NCBI RefSeq assembly: GCF_014208105.1
Contig: NZ_JACHMQ010000001.1
Location: forward strand, 6,882,001 to 6,946,000
DNA: 64,000 bases
Reading direction: 5' to 3'
Source: Actinomadura coerulea
GTDB taxonomy: Bacteria; Actinomycetota; Actinomycetes; Streptosporangiales; Streptosporangiaceae
The notes below the pieces were generated by a model. The model did not search any database. It was not told where the DNA came from and saw only the letters and a program-made list of their open reading frames with translations. The first letter of the stretch is position 1. Every line of letters starts with the position of its first letter. Position numbers and translations under genes: made by a program. Below, piece by piece: positions 47,810-57,200 of this stretch.

Positions 47810-48796
47810 TCAGACCGATGCGCCGGCGATGATCTCGTCGGCGGCCTTCTTGGCGGCGTCGATCGGGATGGCGAAGCCGACCCCGATGTTCCCCTCGCTG
47901 CTCCCGGACGTGGCGATGGCGGTGTTGACGCCGATCACCTGGCCCGCGGCGTTCACCAGCGCGCCGCCGGAGTTGCCGGGGTTGATGGCGGCGTCCGTCT
48001 GGATCGCGTTCTTGATCACGGTCTGCTGCTGCTGAGACAGCTGCCCCCGGAGTCCGGGCGGGAGCTGCTGCTGGTCGTCGCCCTCCTGGATCTCGCGGCC
48101 CAGGGCGCTGACGATGCCGGACGTCACCGAGCCGTCCAGCCCGAGCGGGCTGCCCACGGCCAGGACCTCGTCGCCGGCCGAGACGCGGCCGCCGGCGCCG
48201 AGCGTCGCGGGCTTCAGGCCCGACACCCCCTGCGCCTTGACCACGGCGATGTCCTCCGCCTTGTCGGTGCCGAGGACCCGCGCCGACGCGGTCCTGCCGT
48301 CGCTGAACTTCACCGCGACCTGCTGGGCGCCCGACACCACGTGCGCGTTGGTGAGGATCACTCCGTCCGAGCGCAGGACCACCCCCGAGCCGCCCTCCAC
48401 GCCGGACGCCGTCTGCGCCTGGATCGACACCACACTCGGCTGGACGGCGGCGGCGACCTGCGCGGTCGTGCTCTTGGACGACACCCCCGACACGGCCGTC
48501 GGGCTCGCGTAGACGGTGCTCTTGTGCGTCAGCGCCAGCACGACGCCCGCGCCGGCGCCGCCCGCCCCCAGGGCCAGTGCCAGCGCGGCGCCCACCGCGG
48601 CGAGCTTGTGCCGCGTCGTGCCCAACACGCCCGCGCCGAACATGCCCCCCTCGAACATGCCCGGACGGGGCGGCGCCGCCGGTTGCCGCGGCGGCGGGAC
48701 GTCACCCCACTGCGGGTAAGGGTCGAAGCCGGGTCTGCTGGACCCCCCGGGGCTGGTGGGCTCCCAGGGCTGCTGCTGCGGCCGGTCGGCGTTCAT
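47810..48796 (-). CDS. HtrA/PepD-like membrane-anchored serine protease
   Basis: This 328-residue protein starts at ATG just after GGGGGA. A proline-rich cytoplasmic tail is followed by a membrane helix at about 62-88 (LAAVGAALALALGAGGAGAG). The trypsin-like domain has His in GVILTNAHVVSGAQ, Asp in KAEDIAVVKAQG and Ser in DAAINPGNSGGALVNAAG. There is no PDZ domain, unlike mycobacterial PepD. It lies downstream of, and co-directional with, a response regulator and kinase pair, the mprA-mprB-pepD order. Its promoter region carries the same direct-repeat site as the regulator gene. Confidence 0.88.
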   Translation of the reverse strand: MNADRPQQQPWEPTSPGGSSRPGFDPYPQWGDVPPPRQPAAPPRPGMFEGGMFGAGVLGTTRHKLAAVGAALALALGAGGAGAGVVLALTHKSTVYASPTAVSGVSSKSTTAQVAAAVQPSVVSIQAQTASGVEGGSGVVLRSDGVILTNAHVVSGAQQVAVKFSDGRTASARVLGTDKAEDIAVVKAQGVSGLKPATLGAGGRVSAGDEVLAVGSPLGLDGSVTSGIVSALGREIQEGDDQQQLPPGLRGQLSQQQQTVIKNAIQTDAAINPGNSGGALVNAAGQVIGVNTAIATSGSSEGNIGVGFAIPIDAAKKAADEIIAGASV

Positions 48797-48863
48797 CGGA
48801 TCCCCCTGTCGCTCTCTCACCATGAAGAGTGCGCCGCGGGTCTGCAGGCCGCCTGGAGCCGAC

Positions 48864-48879
48864 CTGAAAGTGTGCTGAA
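48864..48879 (-). promoter_or_regulatory. CTGAA-N6-CTGAA site upstream of the pepD-like gene
   Basis: CTGAA at 48864-48868 and again at 48875-48879, period 11, lies 68 bases upstream of the protease start. The same spacing occurs twice more in this locus. Eleven-base direct repeats are typical of OmpR-family response-regulator boxes. Confidence 0.55.
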
Positions 48880-49046
48880 CGCCCACATGACATGAAAAAG
48901 CGGCCGAAGGGTCATCCCTCCAGCCGCCCTCCCGACCGTGCCGCCGTGGTGGACTGTGGCGGTCGGGGTGAAGTTGGCCAGGGCGCGGCCTCCCGCTCCC
49001 CGTCGAGACCGGGGCGCGCCCTGTGGATCCATTTGAACCCACGATC

Positions 49047-49114
49047 CTGAACGTTTCCTGAATGGGGCCGTGTTTCCTGATCGCCGCCACGTTTCCGATA
49101 GCCGACGTGTTTCC
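49047..49114 (-). promoter_or_regulatory. second CTGAA-N6-CTGAA site plus phased GTTTCC repeats
   Basis: CTGAA at 49047-49051 and 49058-49062 (period 11) lies between the kinase stop and the pepD-like gene. Overlapping it, GTTTCC recurs at 49053, 49072, 49091 and 49109, that is every 18-19 bases. This suggests regularly spaced regulator sites on nearly the same helix face. Confidence 0.5.
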
Positions 49115-49126
49115 GGCTCGCCGTCC

Positions 49127-50644
49127 CTAGTCGTCCGCCAGAGGCAGGACGACCGAGAACGTCGCGCCCTCGCCGGGCGTGGAGTCGGCCCGGACGACGC
49201 CCTCGTGGGCGGCGACGAGCGCGGCGACGATGGCGAGGCCGAGACCGGCGCCGCCGTCGTCGCGGGAGCGGCCCTCGTCGGAGCGGTAGAAGCGCTCGAA
49301 GACCCGTTCCACCTGGTCGGGAGCCAGTCCGGGCCCCTGGTCGGCGACCGCGACGACCGCGGCCGGCTCGTCCCGCAGCGTGCCCGGCGACAGCCGCACC
49401 TCGACCGGCGTGCCCTCCGGGGTGTGGGTGACGGCGTTGGCGAGCAGGTTGCCCAGGACCTGCCGCAGCCGCGGCTCGTCCCCCAGCACCTGGTACGCCA
49501 GCCCTCCCTCCACGGTGAGGTCGATCGTGCGCTCGGGTGCCAGGACTCTCGCCTCCTGGACAGAGTCGGCGGCGACGGCGAGCAGGTCCACCGGGCGCCG
49601 CTCGATCGGGCGCTGGCGGTCCAGCCGGGCGAGCAGCAGCAGGTCCTCCACGAGCAGGCCCATCCGGGAGGCGGTCTCCTCGATCCGGCCGATGAGCCGG
49701 TCGAGCTCCGCGGGGCTGCGGGCCGCGCCCTGCCGGTAGAACTCGGCGAACCCGCGGATCGCGGTCAGCGGGGTGCGCAGTTCGTGGCTGGCGTCCGCGA
49801 CGAACCGCCGCATCCGCTCCTCCGAGAGCCGCGCCGTCTCCTCCGAGCGCCGCGCGGCCTCCTCCGAGCGCCGGGCCGCCGCCTCCGACTCCGCGCGTGC
49901 ACCGAACGCCGCCTCGATCTGCCCGAGCATCGTGTTCAGCGACCGTCCGAGCCGGCCCATCTCGGTCCCCGGGTCCGCCTCCGGGACGCGCCGGGACAGA
50001 TCGCCCGCCGCGATCGCGCCCGCCGTCTCCTCCACCGCCGACAGCGGGCGCAGGCTGGCCCGGACGACGCCGACGCCGACCACCGCCAGCACGGCCAGCA
50101 CGGCGAGCCCGACGATGGCGTCGATCACCACCAGCCGCTGCACGGTCCGGTCGATCTCCTCCAGGCTGAACGCGAGCACGATCACCGCGCCGCCGGGGAT
50201 CGGCTCGGCCAGGATCCGCCACGTCGACCCGCCGGTCCCGGTCACGGTGAACGGCCGGTCGACGTGCTTGTTCAGGTCGGACGGCAGGCGCGGATGGCCG
50301 GCCTCGCTCCACGCCTCGTTCTGCCCGAGCGAGCGGCCGTCGGTGGTGCGGACCTGCCCGTACATCTCGCTCGGGATCCGCACGGTGATCCGCGTCTGCC
50401 CGCTCTCCAATTGCGGGACGACCTGGTCGATCGCCCGCCCCACCGAACCGCGCAGCTGGTCGTCGGCCCGTCCGACGAGGTACTGCCGCAGCACGGACGC
50501 GCCCGCCGCGCTCATCACCGTCATGCCGAGCGTGACCAGGACGAGCATCCCGGCGATCAGCTTGACGCGCAGCGACGTGCGGGCCCACAGCCGCGCGAGG
50601 CCCCCCGCCGGAGAGGCGGCCGCCGCCGGGGCCCGCGTGGCCAT
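49127..50644 (-). CDS. membrane sensor histidine kinase (MprB/CseC-like)
   Basis: This 505-residue kinase has membrane helices at about 26-46 (VKLIAGMLVLVTLGMTVMSA) and 170-192, around an extracellular sensor of some 120 residues. HAMP (about 193-245) is followed by an unusual run of four similar heptads (ARRSEEAARRSEETARLSEE), then the phospho-acceptor His in DASHELRTPLTAIRGF and the ATPase motifs NLLANAV, ADQGPGLA and GGAGLGLAI. ATG overlaps the regulator stop by one base, so the two are coupled. It probably senses envelope stress. Confidence 0.92.
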   Translation of the reverse strand: MATRAPAAAASPAGGLARLWARTSLRVKLIAGMLVLVTLGMTVMSAAGASVLRQYLVGRADDQLRGSVGRAIDQVVPQLESGQTRITVRIPSEMYGQVRTTDGRSLGQNEAWSEAGHPRLPSDLNKHVDRPFTVTGTGGSTWRILAEPIPGGAVIVLAFSLEEIDRTVQRLVVIDAIVGLAVLAVLAVVGVGVVRASLRPLSAVEETAGAIAAGDLSRRVPEADPGTEMGRLGRSLNTMLGQIEAAFGARAESEAAARRSEEAARRSEETARLSEERMRRFVADASHELRTPLTAIRGFAEFYRQGAARSPAELDRLIGRIEETASRMGLLVEDLLLLARLDRQRPIERRPVDLLAVAADSVQEARVLAPERTIDLTVEGGLAYQVLGDEPRLRQVLGNLLANAVTHTPEGTPVEVRLSPGTLRDEPAAVVAVADQGPGLAPDQVERVFERFYRSDEGRSRDDGGAGLGLAIVAALVAAHEGVVRADSTPGEGATFSVVLPLADD

Positions 50645-51378
50645 CAGCCCGTTCTCGACGGCTCGCGCAGCACGTAGCCGACGCCGCGCAGCGTGTGGAT
50701 CAGCCGCGGCTCGGTGTTGTCGACCTTGCGGCGCAGCGCGGACACGTACGACTCGACGATGCCCGCGTCGCCGCGGAAGTCGTAGTTCCACACGTGGTCG
50801 AGGATCTGCGCCTTGGACACGACCCGGCCCGCGTTCGCCATGAAGTAGCGCAGCAGCTTGAACTCGGTCGGCGACAGCTGGACGGGCCTGCCGCCGCGCC
50901 ACACCTCGTGGCTGTCCTCGTCCAGCTCGACGTCGGCGAAGACCATGCGCGCCGGCGGCTCGGTCGCGCCGCCGCGGAACCGCCGCAGCACCGCCCGGAT
51001 GCGGGCGATGACCTCCTCCAGGCTGAACGGCTTGGTGACGTAGTCGTCACCGCCGATCGTCAGGCCCTTGATCCGGTCCTGGACGGCGTCCCGCGCGGTC
51101 AGGAACAGCACCGGGGTGTGGTCCCCGCCGGACCGAAGCCGCCGCGCGACGTCGAAGCCGTCGATGTCGGGCAGCATCACGTCCAGCACGATCAGATCCG
51201 GGCGGTGCCGCCGCGCCGACCGCACCGCGTCCGCGCCGTTGGTGGCGGTGATCACCTCGAAACCGGTGAAGCGCAGGCTGCCGGCGAGGAGCTCCAGGAT
51301 GTTGGGCTCGTCCTCGACGACGAGCAGCGTCGCCTCCGCCGCCCTGCCGCCGTTCGCCGTACGTTCGACCACTGGCAC
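50644..51378 (-). CDS. OmpR-family response regulator (MprA/CseB-like)
   Basis: This 244-residue regulator has a receiver at about 18-130, with phospho-acceptor Asp in DLIVLDVMLPDIDG, Thr in LFLTARDA and Lys in DDYVTKPFSLEEV. A winged-helix effector at about 145-240 includes LSPTEFKLLRYFMANAGRVV and VSALRRKVDN. I prefer the GTG six bases after GGAGGGG; upstream ATGs at 51393-51411 are less well placed. A direct-repeat site 48 bases upstream suggests autoregulation. It pairs with the overlapping kinase gene. Confidence 0.92.
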   Translation of the reverse strand: MPVVERTANGGRAAEATLLVVEDEPNILELLAGSLRFTGFEVITATNGADAVRSARRHRPDLIVLDVMLPDIDGFDVARRLRSGGDHTPVLFLTARDAVQDRIKGLTIGGDDYVTKPFSLEEVIARIRAVLRRFRGGATEPPARMVFADVELDEDSHEVWRGGRPVQLSPTEFKLLRYFMANAGRVVSKAQILDHVWNYDFRGDAGIVESYVSALRRKVDNTEPRLIHTLRGVGYVLREPSRTG

Positions 51379-51417
51379 AGTCCCCCTCCACATCATCGCA
51401 GAGGGTGCCATCCCAAC

Positions 51418-51433
51418 CTGAACGTCCCCTGAA
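51418..51433 (-). promoter_or_regulatory. CTGAA-N6-CTGAA site upstream of the response regulator
   Basis: CTGAA at 51418-51422 and 51429-51433, period 11. The longer context CTGAACGTCCCCTGAATG matches the site at 49047 (CTGAACGTTTCCTGAATG) in 16 of 18 positions. A likely autoregulatory box. Confidence 0.6.
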
Positions 51434-51483
51434 TGCGGCCGTGTCCAGATTGAGCGCCCGCGCGTCCGGCCCGGGGCCGGCGC

Positions 51484-52011
51484 CTACTCGCGGAGGGCCC
51501 GGATCGCGCGCATCGCCTCGCGCCGGGCGTCCCCGGACAGGACGTCGATGTAGACCTTGCCCGCCAGATGCCCGCATTCGTGCTGGAGGCAGCGGGCGAA
51601 GTAGCCGGTGCCCTCGACGCGGACGGGCCTGCCCTTCACGTCCACGCCCTCGACGACGGCGTGCCGGTACCGGGGGGTGTCGAAACGCAGGCCGGGGACC
51701 GAAAGGCACCCCTCCGACTCGACGACCAGCTCGCCGTCGGCGGCCACCAGCACCGGGTTGACGACGTGGCCGACGTGCCGGCGCCCGCGGTCGTCCTCGA
51801 CGTCGTAGACGAAGATCCGCAGGCCGACGCCGATCTGGTTGCCGGCGAGGCCGGCGCCGTCCTCCTCGTACATGGTGACGAACATGTCGTCGACGAGGCG
51901 CTCCAGGGACGCGTCGAACGTCCGGACCGGGTCGCACTCGGTGCGCAGGACCGGATCGCCGAGAAGCCTGACCGGGCGGGCGGTTCCGCGCGGATGGGTC
52001 CGTTTGCTCAC
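51484..52011 (-). CDS. def: peptide deformylase
   Basis: This 175-residue enzyme has the three deformylase motifs: GAGLAGNQIG (usual GxGLAAxQ), EGCLSVPG and the metal-binding QHECGHLAGKVYID (HExxH). It removes the formyl group from nascent proteins. The GTG start has AGGA in the AT-rich leader (TATATAGGATCTTCAAC). Motif 3 reads HECGH, seen in the actinobacterial subgroup, in place of HEIDH. This is probably a second, non-housekeeping copy, since it is not next to fmt. Confidence 0.93.
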   Translation of the reverse strand: MSKRTHPRGTARPVRLLGDPVLRTECDPVRTFDASLERLVDDMFVTMYEEDGAGLAGNQIGVGLRIFVYDVEDDRGRRHVGHVVNPVLVAADGELVVESEGCLSVPGLRFDTPRYRHAVVEGVDVKGRPVRVEGTGYFARCLQHECGHLAGKVYIDVLSGDARREAMRAIRALRE

Positions 52012-52125
52012 GTTGAAGATCCTATATAACGCCGGATCCCCTGAACGCGTCGAGCGGTGCGCCCGGCCTGCTCAGGACCCGGCGCACCGCCCGACGGCGT
52101 GCTCGCTCTACAGCTCGGTCTCGCT

Positions 52126-53280
52126 CTACAGCTCGATGGGGCCGCGCTGCTGCGGCGGGATGGGGGTGGTCGCGGGGCCGCCGGAGTTCTCGTCCGTGCG
52201 GGCGGGCTTGGCCTGCGGCGGGACCTGCGGCTTGGGGGCGTCGGCGGCCGGGGCCGGCTCGGGCTTCTTGATCGGCGGCGCGGTCTGCGGCGGGCTCGCC
52301 TGCGGCGGGGCGGACTGTGCCGGGTTGGCCTGTGCCGGGGGCGTCTGCGGAGGGTTCGCCGGGTTCGGGCTGGTCTGCGCCGGGTTGGCCTGCGCCGGGT
52401 TGGTCTGCGCCTGGTTGGCCTGTGCCGGGTTGGCCTGTGCCGGAGCGGCGGGGACGGCGGGCTTGGCAGGGGCGGGCTTGGCGGCCGCGGGCTTGGCGGG
52501 AGCCGGTGCGGGCTTCGCCCCAGGCGCGGACGCGGGCTGCGCCTGCGGGGCCTGCTTGGCCTGGGCGCGGGGCGCGGGGCTCTGCCGGACGGCGTCCTCG
52601 ACCATCTTCTCCAGCGGACCGGCCTCGTTCTCGGCGGTCAGCAGCCGGTGCAGCGTGTCGCTGATCTCGGTGAGGCGCTGGAGGGCCTGGGTGTGGTTCT
52701 TGGTGAGCGCGGTGAGCCGCTGGGTGGCGCCCTCGTTGATCACGCTGGCGCGGCGCTCGGACGCGGTGAGGGTGCGCTCGGCCTCCAACCGGGCGCTGGT
52801 CACCGTCTGCTCGGCCTCCTGCTTGGCCGACGACAGGACGCTGTCGGACTCCTTCTTGGCGGAGGCGAGCAGGTGTTCGGCCTTCTCCTGCGCCTGGGCG
52901 AGGTTCCGGTCGGCGTGGCCGCGGGCCTCGTCGATGATCCGCTTGGACTCGTGCTCGGCGTCCTCGCGGATCTCGCCGCCCTTGGCCTCGGCCTCGGCCA
53001 GCTTCTCCCGGGCCTCGTCCTCGGCCAGATTGATGATCTGCCGGAGCCGGTCGCTCAGGTCGTCGCCGGTCGGCTTGCGGGCCTCCCGGACCTCGGCCAT
53101 CTCGCGGCGGATCCGCTCGACCTCGTCCTGCGCGCGGGCGAGCCGCGCCTCTAGTTCACGGTGCTTCTGCTGGGCGCGGGCGATGTAGTCGTCGACCTGG
53201 CGGCGGTTGTAGCCGCGCATGACGATCTCGAAGGACTCTTCTTGGAGGAGGTTCGGCAGGATTTCGGCTTCGTTGCTCAT
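52126..53280 (-). CDS. DivIVA-like coiled-coil protein with Ala/Pro-rich tail
   Basis: This 384-residue protein begins with a DivIVA-type N-terminal motif, FEIVMRGYNRRQVDDYIARA (about 17-36). A long coiled coil follows at about 37-235, with Ala/Glu heptads such as REKLAEAEAKGGEIREDAEH. The last 140 residues are a low-complexity Ala/Pro/Gln tail with repeats like NPAQANPAQ. It probably marks cell poles or organises the tip as Wag31, Scy and FilP do. The tail may be a flexible scaffold. It is a single gene, divergent from the gamma-carbonic anhydrase. Confidence 0.85.
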   Translation of the reverse strand: MSNEAEILPNLLQEESFEIVMRGYNRRQVDDYIARAQQKHRELEARLARAQDEVERIRREMAEVREARKPTGDDLSDRLRQIINLAEDEAREKLAEAEAKGGEIREDAEHESKRIIDEARGHADRNLAQAQEKAEHLLASAKKESDSVLSSAKQEAEQTVTSARLEAERTLTASERRASVINEGATQRLTALTKNHTQALQRLTEISDTLHRLLTAENEAGPLEKMVEDAVRQSPAPRAQAKQAPQAQPASAPGAKPAPAPAKPAAAKPAPAKPAVPAAPAQANPAQANQAQTNPAQANPAQTSPNPANPPQTPPAQANPAQSAPPQASPPQTAPPIKKPEPAPAADAPKPQVPPQAKPARTDENSGGPATTPIPPQQRGPIEL

Positions 53281-53498
53281 GATGCCTTGGGGGTCGTTGG
53301 CGGGGGTCGGCGCCCCGTCAGGGTCGGTTGAGATGCGATCCTCACCCGCCGGTGAGCGGCCCACGGTGGGAAACGTCAGGACGACTCTTGTCCGGTCCAC
53401 CCCATTCGCGCAACCGGAACGCACTTCTCGCTGCCGTTTCGTCACACGGGCGTGCGCGACAAACTATCCAATCTACGGATAAATCGCTTCACCGGGGG

Positions 53499-53540
53499 GC
53501 GCCTTCTTCGGGATGCGGCGCGCCTTCTTCGGGATGCGGC
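53499..53540. repeat. 21-bp tandem duplication
   Basis: Two exact copies of a 21-base unit starting GCGCCTTCTTCGGGATGCGG, followed by a partial GCGGC, lie 19 bases before the carbonic-anhydrase ATG. It lies in the likely leader or promoter region. Confidence 0.9.
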
Positions 53541-53558
53541 GCGGCTACCATCGGCGCC

Positions 53559-54080
53559 ATGAGCTACCTGGGAGCGTTGGGCGAGGACCGGCCGAAGATC
53601 GACCCCACCGCGTGGGTCGCGCCCGGCGCGGTCGTGGTCGGACGGGTGACGCTGGGCCGCGCGTCCAGCGTCTGGTACGGCTCGGTGCTGCGCGGCGACG
53701 ACGAGGAGATCGTCGTCGGCGAGGAGTGCAACATCCAGGACCTCTGCTGCATGCACTCCGACCCCGGCATGCCGGCGGTCCTGGAGGACCGGGTCAGCCT
53801 CGGCCACAAGGCGATGGTGCACGGCGCCCACGTCGAGACCGGCTCGCTCATCGGCATCGGCGCCATCGTGCTGAACGGCGCCCGCATCGGCTCCGGGACG
53901 CTCATCGCCGCCGGCGCGCTCGTCCCGCCCGGCAAGAAGATCCCGTCCGGGGTGCTCGTCGCGGGTACCCCCGGCAAGATCGTCCGGGAGCTGACCGACG
54001 ACGACCGTGCCGTCCTGCGGTACACGCCCGAGGTCTACATGCAGAAGGCCGACCGGCACCGCACCGCCCAGTGGGACTGA
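53559..54080 (+). CDS. gamma-carbonic anhydrase-like hexapeptide protein
   Basis: This 173-residue left-handed beta-helix protein has repeated I/V-G-x-x hexapeptides: APGAVVVGRVTLGRASSVWY, CNIQDLCCMHSDPGMPAVLE, VSLGHKAMVHGAHVETGSLI and IGIGAIVLNGARIGSGTLIA. His residues in CCMHSD and GHKAMVHGAHV fit the trimeric zinc site of gamma-carbonic anhydrases. Many bacterial relatives (YrdA, PaaY) have weak or other activity. Start ATG has no strong Shine-Dalgarno; the 21-bp repeat lies just upstream. Confidence 0.9.
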   Translation: MSYLGALGEDRPKIDPTAWVAPGAVVVGRVTLGRASSVWYGSVLRGDDEEIVVGEECNIQDLCCMHSDPGMPAVLEDRVSLGHKAMVHGAHVETGSLIGIGAIVLNGARIGSGTLIAAGALVPPGKKIPSGVLVAGTPGKIVRELTDDDRAVLRYTPEVYMQKADRHRTAQWD

Positions 54081-54208
54081 ACAGCGCCGCCCAGTGCGCC
54101 CGGCCTTACCCGGCGCGCCTGTTTCCCTGCCTCTCATAAACCCCTGACCTGCGAAAACGCGGAGAAGGGGGCGCTCGGGGGAGCCTCGGCCGGATTCTGC
54201 TGACTACG

Positions 54209-57200
54209 ATGACCATCGTGGTGTGGGGACCGGGCTATGGCAGTGCTCCGCCGCCGAGCCCCCCTGCGGGGCACGATCCGTTCACGGAGGCAGAGCGCGA
54301 CACGAGGGCGATGGTGGCCGCCGCGTGGTGGCCGTCGGCGCCTCCGCAGCAGCGCCATCACGCCATCGCCGGCCGCATGCTCGTCCTGCCCGACGGGACG
54401 TGGTGGCTGTTCGGCGCGTGGGCCCGCTGGTACCGGCTGCACCCGGCCGACGGCCAGTGGTACCTGTGCCCGCCGCCGCGCATCCCCTCCGTCCGGATGG
54501 CCGCGAGGCCCGCGCAGCAGGGGGCCGGGCAGGTCCCGGCGCTGCCGCCGCACGTCATCCCGGCCGGGCCCGACTTCTCCTACGACCCGCCGTCCGGGCT
54601 GCCCTTCGTCGCGCACGGGTTCGCCACCGAGCTGACCTCGCGGGTCCGCTCGACCGTCGAGTCCGCGGCCACGCTGGCGGCGCCCGACTACCCGCACTGG
54701 TGGCGGGAGTTCACGAGCGAGACGCCGTCCACCGTCGCCGTCGCCTGGGGCGTGATGCTGTGGTGCTCCGCCGCGCCCGCGTTCGACTCGCGGCTGGACG
54801 CCCAGATGCTCGACCTGTGGAAGCCCTACCGCGCGAGGCCCCTCCCCGAGGTGGACGGCCCGCGCTGGCTCACCCCGCCCGCCCTGGAGTCGCTGGTCGC
54901 GCTCTACGCCGAGCGGCTGCGCGCCAGCCGGGTGGACGCCGCGGTGGTCGTCCTGCGGACGATGTGGGCCGTCGCCAGCGCGCTCCGCGACGACGTCCGG
55001 TTCCAGGTGAGGGCGGACGCGCTGCTCGCCATCCTCGGCACCACCCTGTCCAACCCGACGGTCGACTACGGGGCGCTGCCCTACGGCGACCAGGCGATCG
55101 TCCAGCAGTGGCTGACGCGCTGCCCGCCCAACCTCGTGCCCGCGCTGAGGAACGAGAGCTCCCCGGGCGACAACTTCCGGCACGCCTTCTACACGCTCAG
55201 CGAGCTGATAGCCGACCTGTCGGGCGACCCCGCCGAACCGGCCTACATCGAGCCCCGGCTCGTGGCCGCCGCCCTGCTCGCCGCCGATCTCGACGTCGTC
55301 CGCAAGGACATGGTCGGCACGATCGTGCCCTGGCTGGACCCGGAGATCCGCTACACCGTGCAGGCGGTGTCGCAGCAGAAGGGCCATCCGCTGCGCCGGC
55401 TCTGGCCGCAGGACATGCGGCTTCCGGAGCCGCTGCGGTCCGCCGCCGGATCGGGTCCGGGGGCCGAGTCGCTGCTCGCCGCCATGTACGAGGTCGACCT
55501 GGCGTGGTGCCGGCTCGGCGGCATGCCGGCCCGTCCGCGCGGCTTCCCCGTCCCGACCGCGGTCGTCGCCGGGATCATCGGACGCAACCGGGCCCGCGCC
55601 ACGGCCGCCGCGCCGACGAACACACCGCCGCCCAACTCCGCGGCGCCGCAGCCGGCGCCGTTCAACATGCCGAGCCAGCCCGGGATCGCCCCCGGCGCGT
55701 CGCCGCAGGAGGCGTCCGGGGCGCACTTCGCGCCGTCCGAGCCCGGCCGCCCGTTCGTCCAGCCGCCCGCGCAGCCCGGCTGGGAGAACGCGCCCGGCCC
55801 GGCCGCCGGGCACGCCCAGGGCCCCGCGCCCGGCCAGCAGGCGGCGTTCCCCTCCCCGCCCGCCCCCGGGTTCGCGTCCCCGGACCCGATGATGGGCGGC
55901 CACTCGCCCGCCGAGGAGGGCAAGGACGAGGGCAACGTCGCGCCGCCGTACACCGAGCTGGGCTTCCAGCGTGCCGGTACTGCGCCGCCCGCGCCCGCGC
56001 AGCACCAGGCCCCTCCGGCGGCCATGCAGAACCCGGCGCCCCCTGCGCCCATGCAGAATCCGGCGCCGCCCGCGCCCATGCAGAGCCCCGCGCCCATGCA
56101 GAGCCCGGCGCAGCCCTCGCCGCCGGCCCAGCCCGTCGCGCCCCCGCAGGAGCTCGGCGGCTTCTCCCCTCCGGAGGAGGAGCAGCAGGACGAGAACTTC
56201 GTGCCTCCGTACACGCAGCTGGGGTACCAGGCGGCGGGCGCCGCTCCGCCGCCCCAGCCGAACGCGCAGCCGAACGTCCGGCCGGGCGCGGCGAACCCCG
56301 CGCCGCCCGCGCCCGAGCCGCAGGCGTTCGACCCGTACGCGACCCGCATGGAGGGCCAGGGCGGCCCCCCGCAGCAGCACCAGCAGCACCAGCAGCACCA
56401 GCAGGGCCAGCCGAACCAGCCGGGTCAGCAGCAGGGCCAGCCGCCGGGGACGCGCATCCTCGGCCCAGGCGACCTCGAAGACGCGCCCAACCCAGCCCCG
56501 CCGAACCCCGTGCCCCCGAACGCCGTGCCCCCGAGCCCCGTGCCCCCGAACCCCGTGCCGCCGAACCCCGTGCCGCCCGCTCCCGGAGGCGGCCCGGGGA
56601 CGAAGGTCATGTCCGGCACGATGGTCGGCGGCTTCGATTTCCTGGACGACACGCCGTCGCCGGACCAGCCCGTCCACGAGATCCCGCCGCCGAGCGACCG
56701 CAGCACCCGCCGCGTCCTGGAGCGGTTCGGGTTCGGCTTCGTGTACGGCGAGCACGACGCGGCCGTGCTCCTCGGTGACCTGAAGGCGCACGCCGAGGAG
56801 TGGAGGGCCTCGTCGGACGACGACGTCGAGCGCACCCGCGTGGACGGCGCGCCCAGCTCGATCAGGTCCGGCGTCCCCGGCGTGCTGCTGGTCGGCGCGC
56901 CGCACTCGGGGCAGCGGCGGCTCGCCCGGATGATCGCGCTGACGCTGGCCAACGCGGGCCTCGGCGACGGGTCGATCCGCGCGCACGACGCCGAGGACGT
57001 CCGCAACGCGCCGCCGGAGCGGCTCGGGCAGCTGCTCGGGCAGCCCGGCCCGGTGATCCTGTTCGAGCGGCTGGACGTGGCCGTCGCCGGCGCGTCCGAC
57101 CCGGCGGCCCTCGTCGGCGCGGTGCGCCGCGCCCGCCGCGACCCGGTGAACACCACGCCGGTGATCGCGACCTGCGAGCCGCGCGCCTACAAGCGGCTGC

